Shown: one piece after another, positions 63,475 to 64,000 of the stretch
How the letters are laid out: each line of letters opens with the position of its first letter
Numbering within the stretch: position 1 is the stretch's first letter
NCBI GenBank assembly: GCA_044239865.1
Contig: JBIIAO010000005.1
Coordinates: forward strand, 51,057-115,056
From: CAIZGX01 sp044239865
GTDB taxonomy: Bacteria; Bacteroidota; Bacteroidia; Flavobacteriales_D; Sanyastnellaceae
Length of the DNA: 64,000 nucleotides
Direction: 5' to 3'
Made by a program: the position numbers and the translations under genes
Notes under the pieces: model-generated
What the model was told of the DNA's origin: nothing
Databases searched by the model: none
Seen by the model: the letters and a program-made list of their open reading frames with translations, nothing else

Positions 63475-64000
63475 ATGAAAAGTTTCAAAGAATTCATTCT
63501 ATTCTTTTCGGTGGTCTTAATTTCTTCCTTTGGAATAAAGGCGCAAGAAGTTATTTCCACGCAGGGAGCTTCATACTTCGATGCCTATGTTAAATGGGAT
63601 TTTACCATCGGAGAGTCAGTGATTTTCACCGGAAGTTCCGCGAATAATATAATAACACAAGGTTTTCATCAGCCTCTGTTGCAATTTTATGCAGATGCAG
63701 ATGGCGATGGTTACGGTAATTTAATAAGTTTCGTTTGGGCAAGCATTGCTCCGGTGGGATATGTTTCCAATAACACCGATTGCAACGATGCAAACGCGGC
63801 TGTTAATCCAGCAGCGACTGAAGTTTGTAACGGTTTTGACGACGATTGCGATACTCAAATCGATGAGGGAGCAGGTAGCATATACTACGCGGATGCAGAC
63901 GGAGACGGCTACGGCGCTATGTCTGGAATGACCACACAAGGAAACTCAACAGTTGTATTCACTTCAACGGGATTGATTATCAATGGAAGCAATGAGCAAA
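63475..64000 (+). CDS. Secreted protein with MopE-type motifs, N-terminal part (cut by window edge)
   Basis: An open frame from ATG 63475 runs to the end of the window without a stop. The first 175 residues show a signal peptide (MKSFKEFILFFSVVLISSFG...), a short domain ending QGFHQPLLQF, and a MopE-like unit: YADADGDGYGN, TDCNDANAAVNPAATEVCNG and DDDCDTQIDEG, then the start of a second unit (YYADADGDGYGA). The same motif is repeated in the giant protein encoded at 54284-60292. A C-terminal T9SS signal would be expected beyond the edge. Confidence 0.8.
   Translation, partial: MKSFKEFILFFSVVLISSFGIKAQEVISTQGASYFDAYVKWDFTIGESVIFTGSSANNIITQGFHQPLLQFYADADGDGYGNLISFVWASIAPVGYVSNNTDCNDANAAVNPAATEVCNGFDDDCDTQIDEGAGSIYYADADGDGYGAMSGMTTQGNSTVVFTSTGLIINGSNEQ

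Overview
The window looks like chromosomal DNA of a Bacteroidota bacterium, most likely of the order Flavobacteriales. The reasons are several large secreted proteins with type IX secretion (T9SS) C-terminal signals (type A and type B/CHU_C), a TonB-dependent receptor with a carboxypeptidase-like N-terminal domain, an XrtF exosortase with a PID-CTERM substrate, and repeated promoter boxes of the Bacteroidota form TAnnTTTG. I saw no tRNA, rRNA, CRISPR array, prophage or transposase.

Layout. 1-6342: a two-component system (histidine kinase cut by the left edge), an SDR enzyme, and a minus-strand run of a VOC protein, a PlsC-type acyltransferase and an MsbA-like ABC exporter. 6447-11074: MarR regulator plus YceI protein, a small barrel protein with a nitroreductase, an SDR and a secreted M28 peptidase. 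11075-12840 (minus): a four-gene unit of PID-CTERM protein, XrtF, XrtF-associated protein and a conserved Bacteroidota protein. Diverging from it, 12941-20753 is a polysaccharide or glycan locus: Wzc-like tyrosine kinase with a Tyr-Gly tail, glycosyltransferase, GNAT, SpsF-like cytidylyltransferase, class III aminotransferase, SDR and COG4310 protein. 20793-27880 is mostly housekeeping: sugar-phosphate isomerase, lipB, TerC, DUF3109, OmpA-like, DUF72, anmK.

27941-34756 (minus) holds a lamin-tail protein, a TonB receptor and a secreted lamin-tail/OB/FN3/phospholipase-D protein that I read as a possible extracellular nuclease. 34992-47322 is the most unusual part: a 3581-residue adhesin-like protein with 25 Ig-like repeats, followed by an ECF sigma factor and a membrane protein that looks like an anti-sigma factor carrying an outward-facing PKD plus CHU_C-like domain. 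47376-53988 is housekeeping again: radA, bacilliredoxin, selD-mnmH (selenium tRNA modification), rnr and a GNAT. 53990-54198 is a minisatellite. 54284-64000 holds a second giant T9SS protein, an M28-like peptidase, a collagen-like protein and the start of another MopE-type secreted protein cut by the right edge.

Together the accessory genes point to heavy investment in the cell surface: secreted adhesins, envelope glycans, an exosortase substrate and a possible nutrient-scavenging nuclease/receptor pair. The leading candidates for an undescribed system are the sigma/CHU_C anti-sigma pair beside the giant adhesin, the lamin-tail/PLD protein with its receptor, and the single-substrate XrtF operon that shares a divergent promoter with the Wzc locus. 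Several genes also have their -7 box exactly four bases before the start codon, which suggests leaderless mRNAs.
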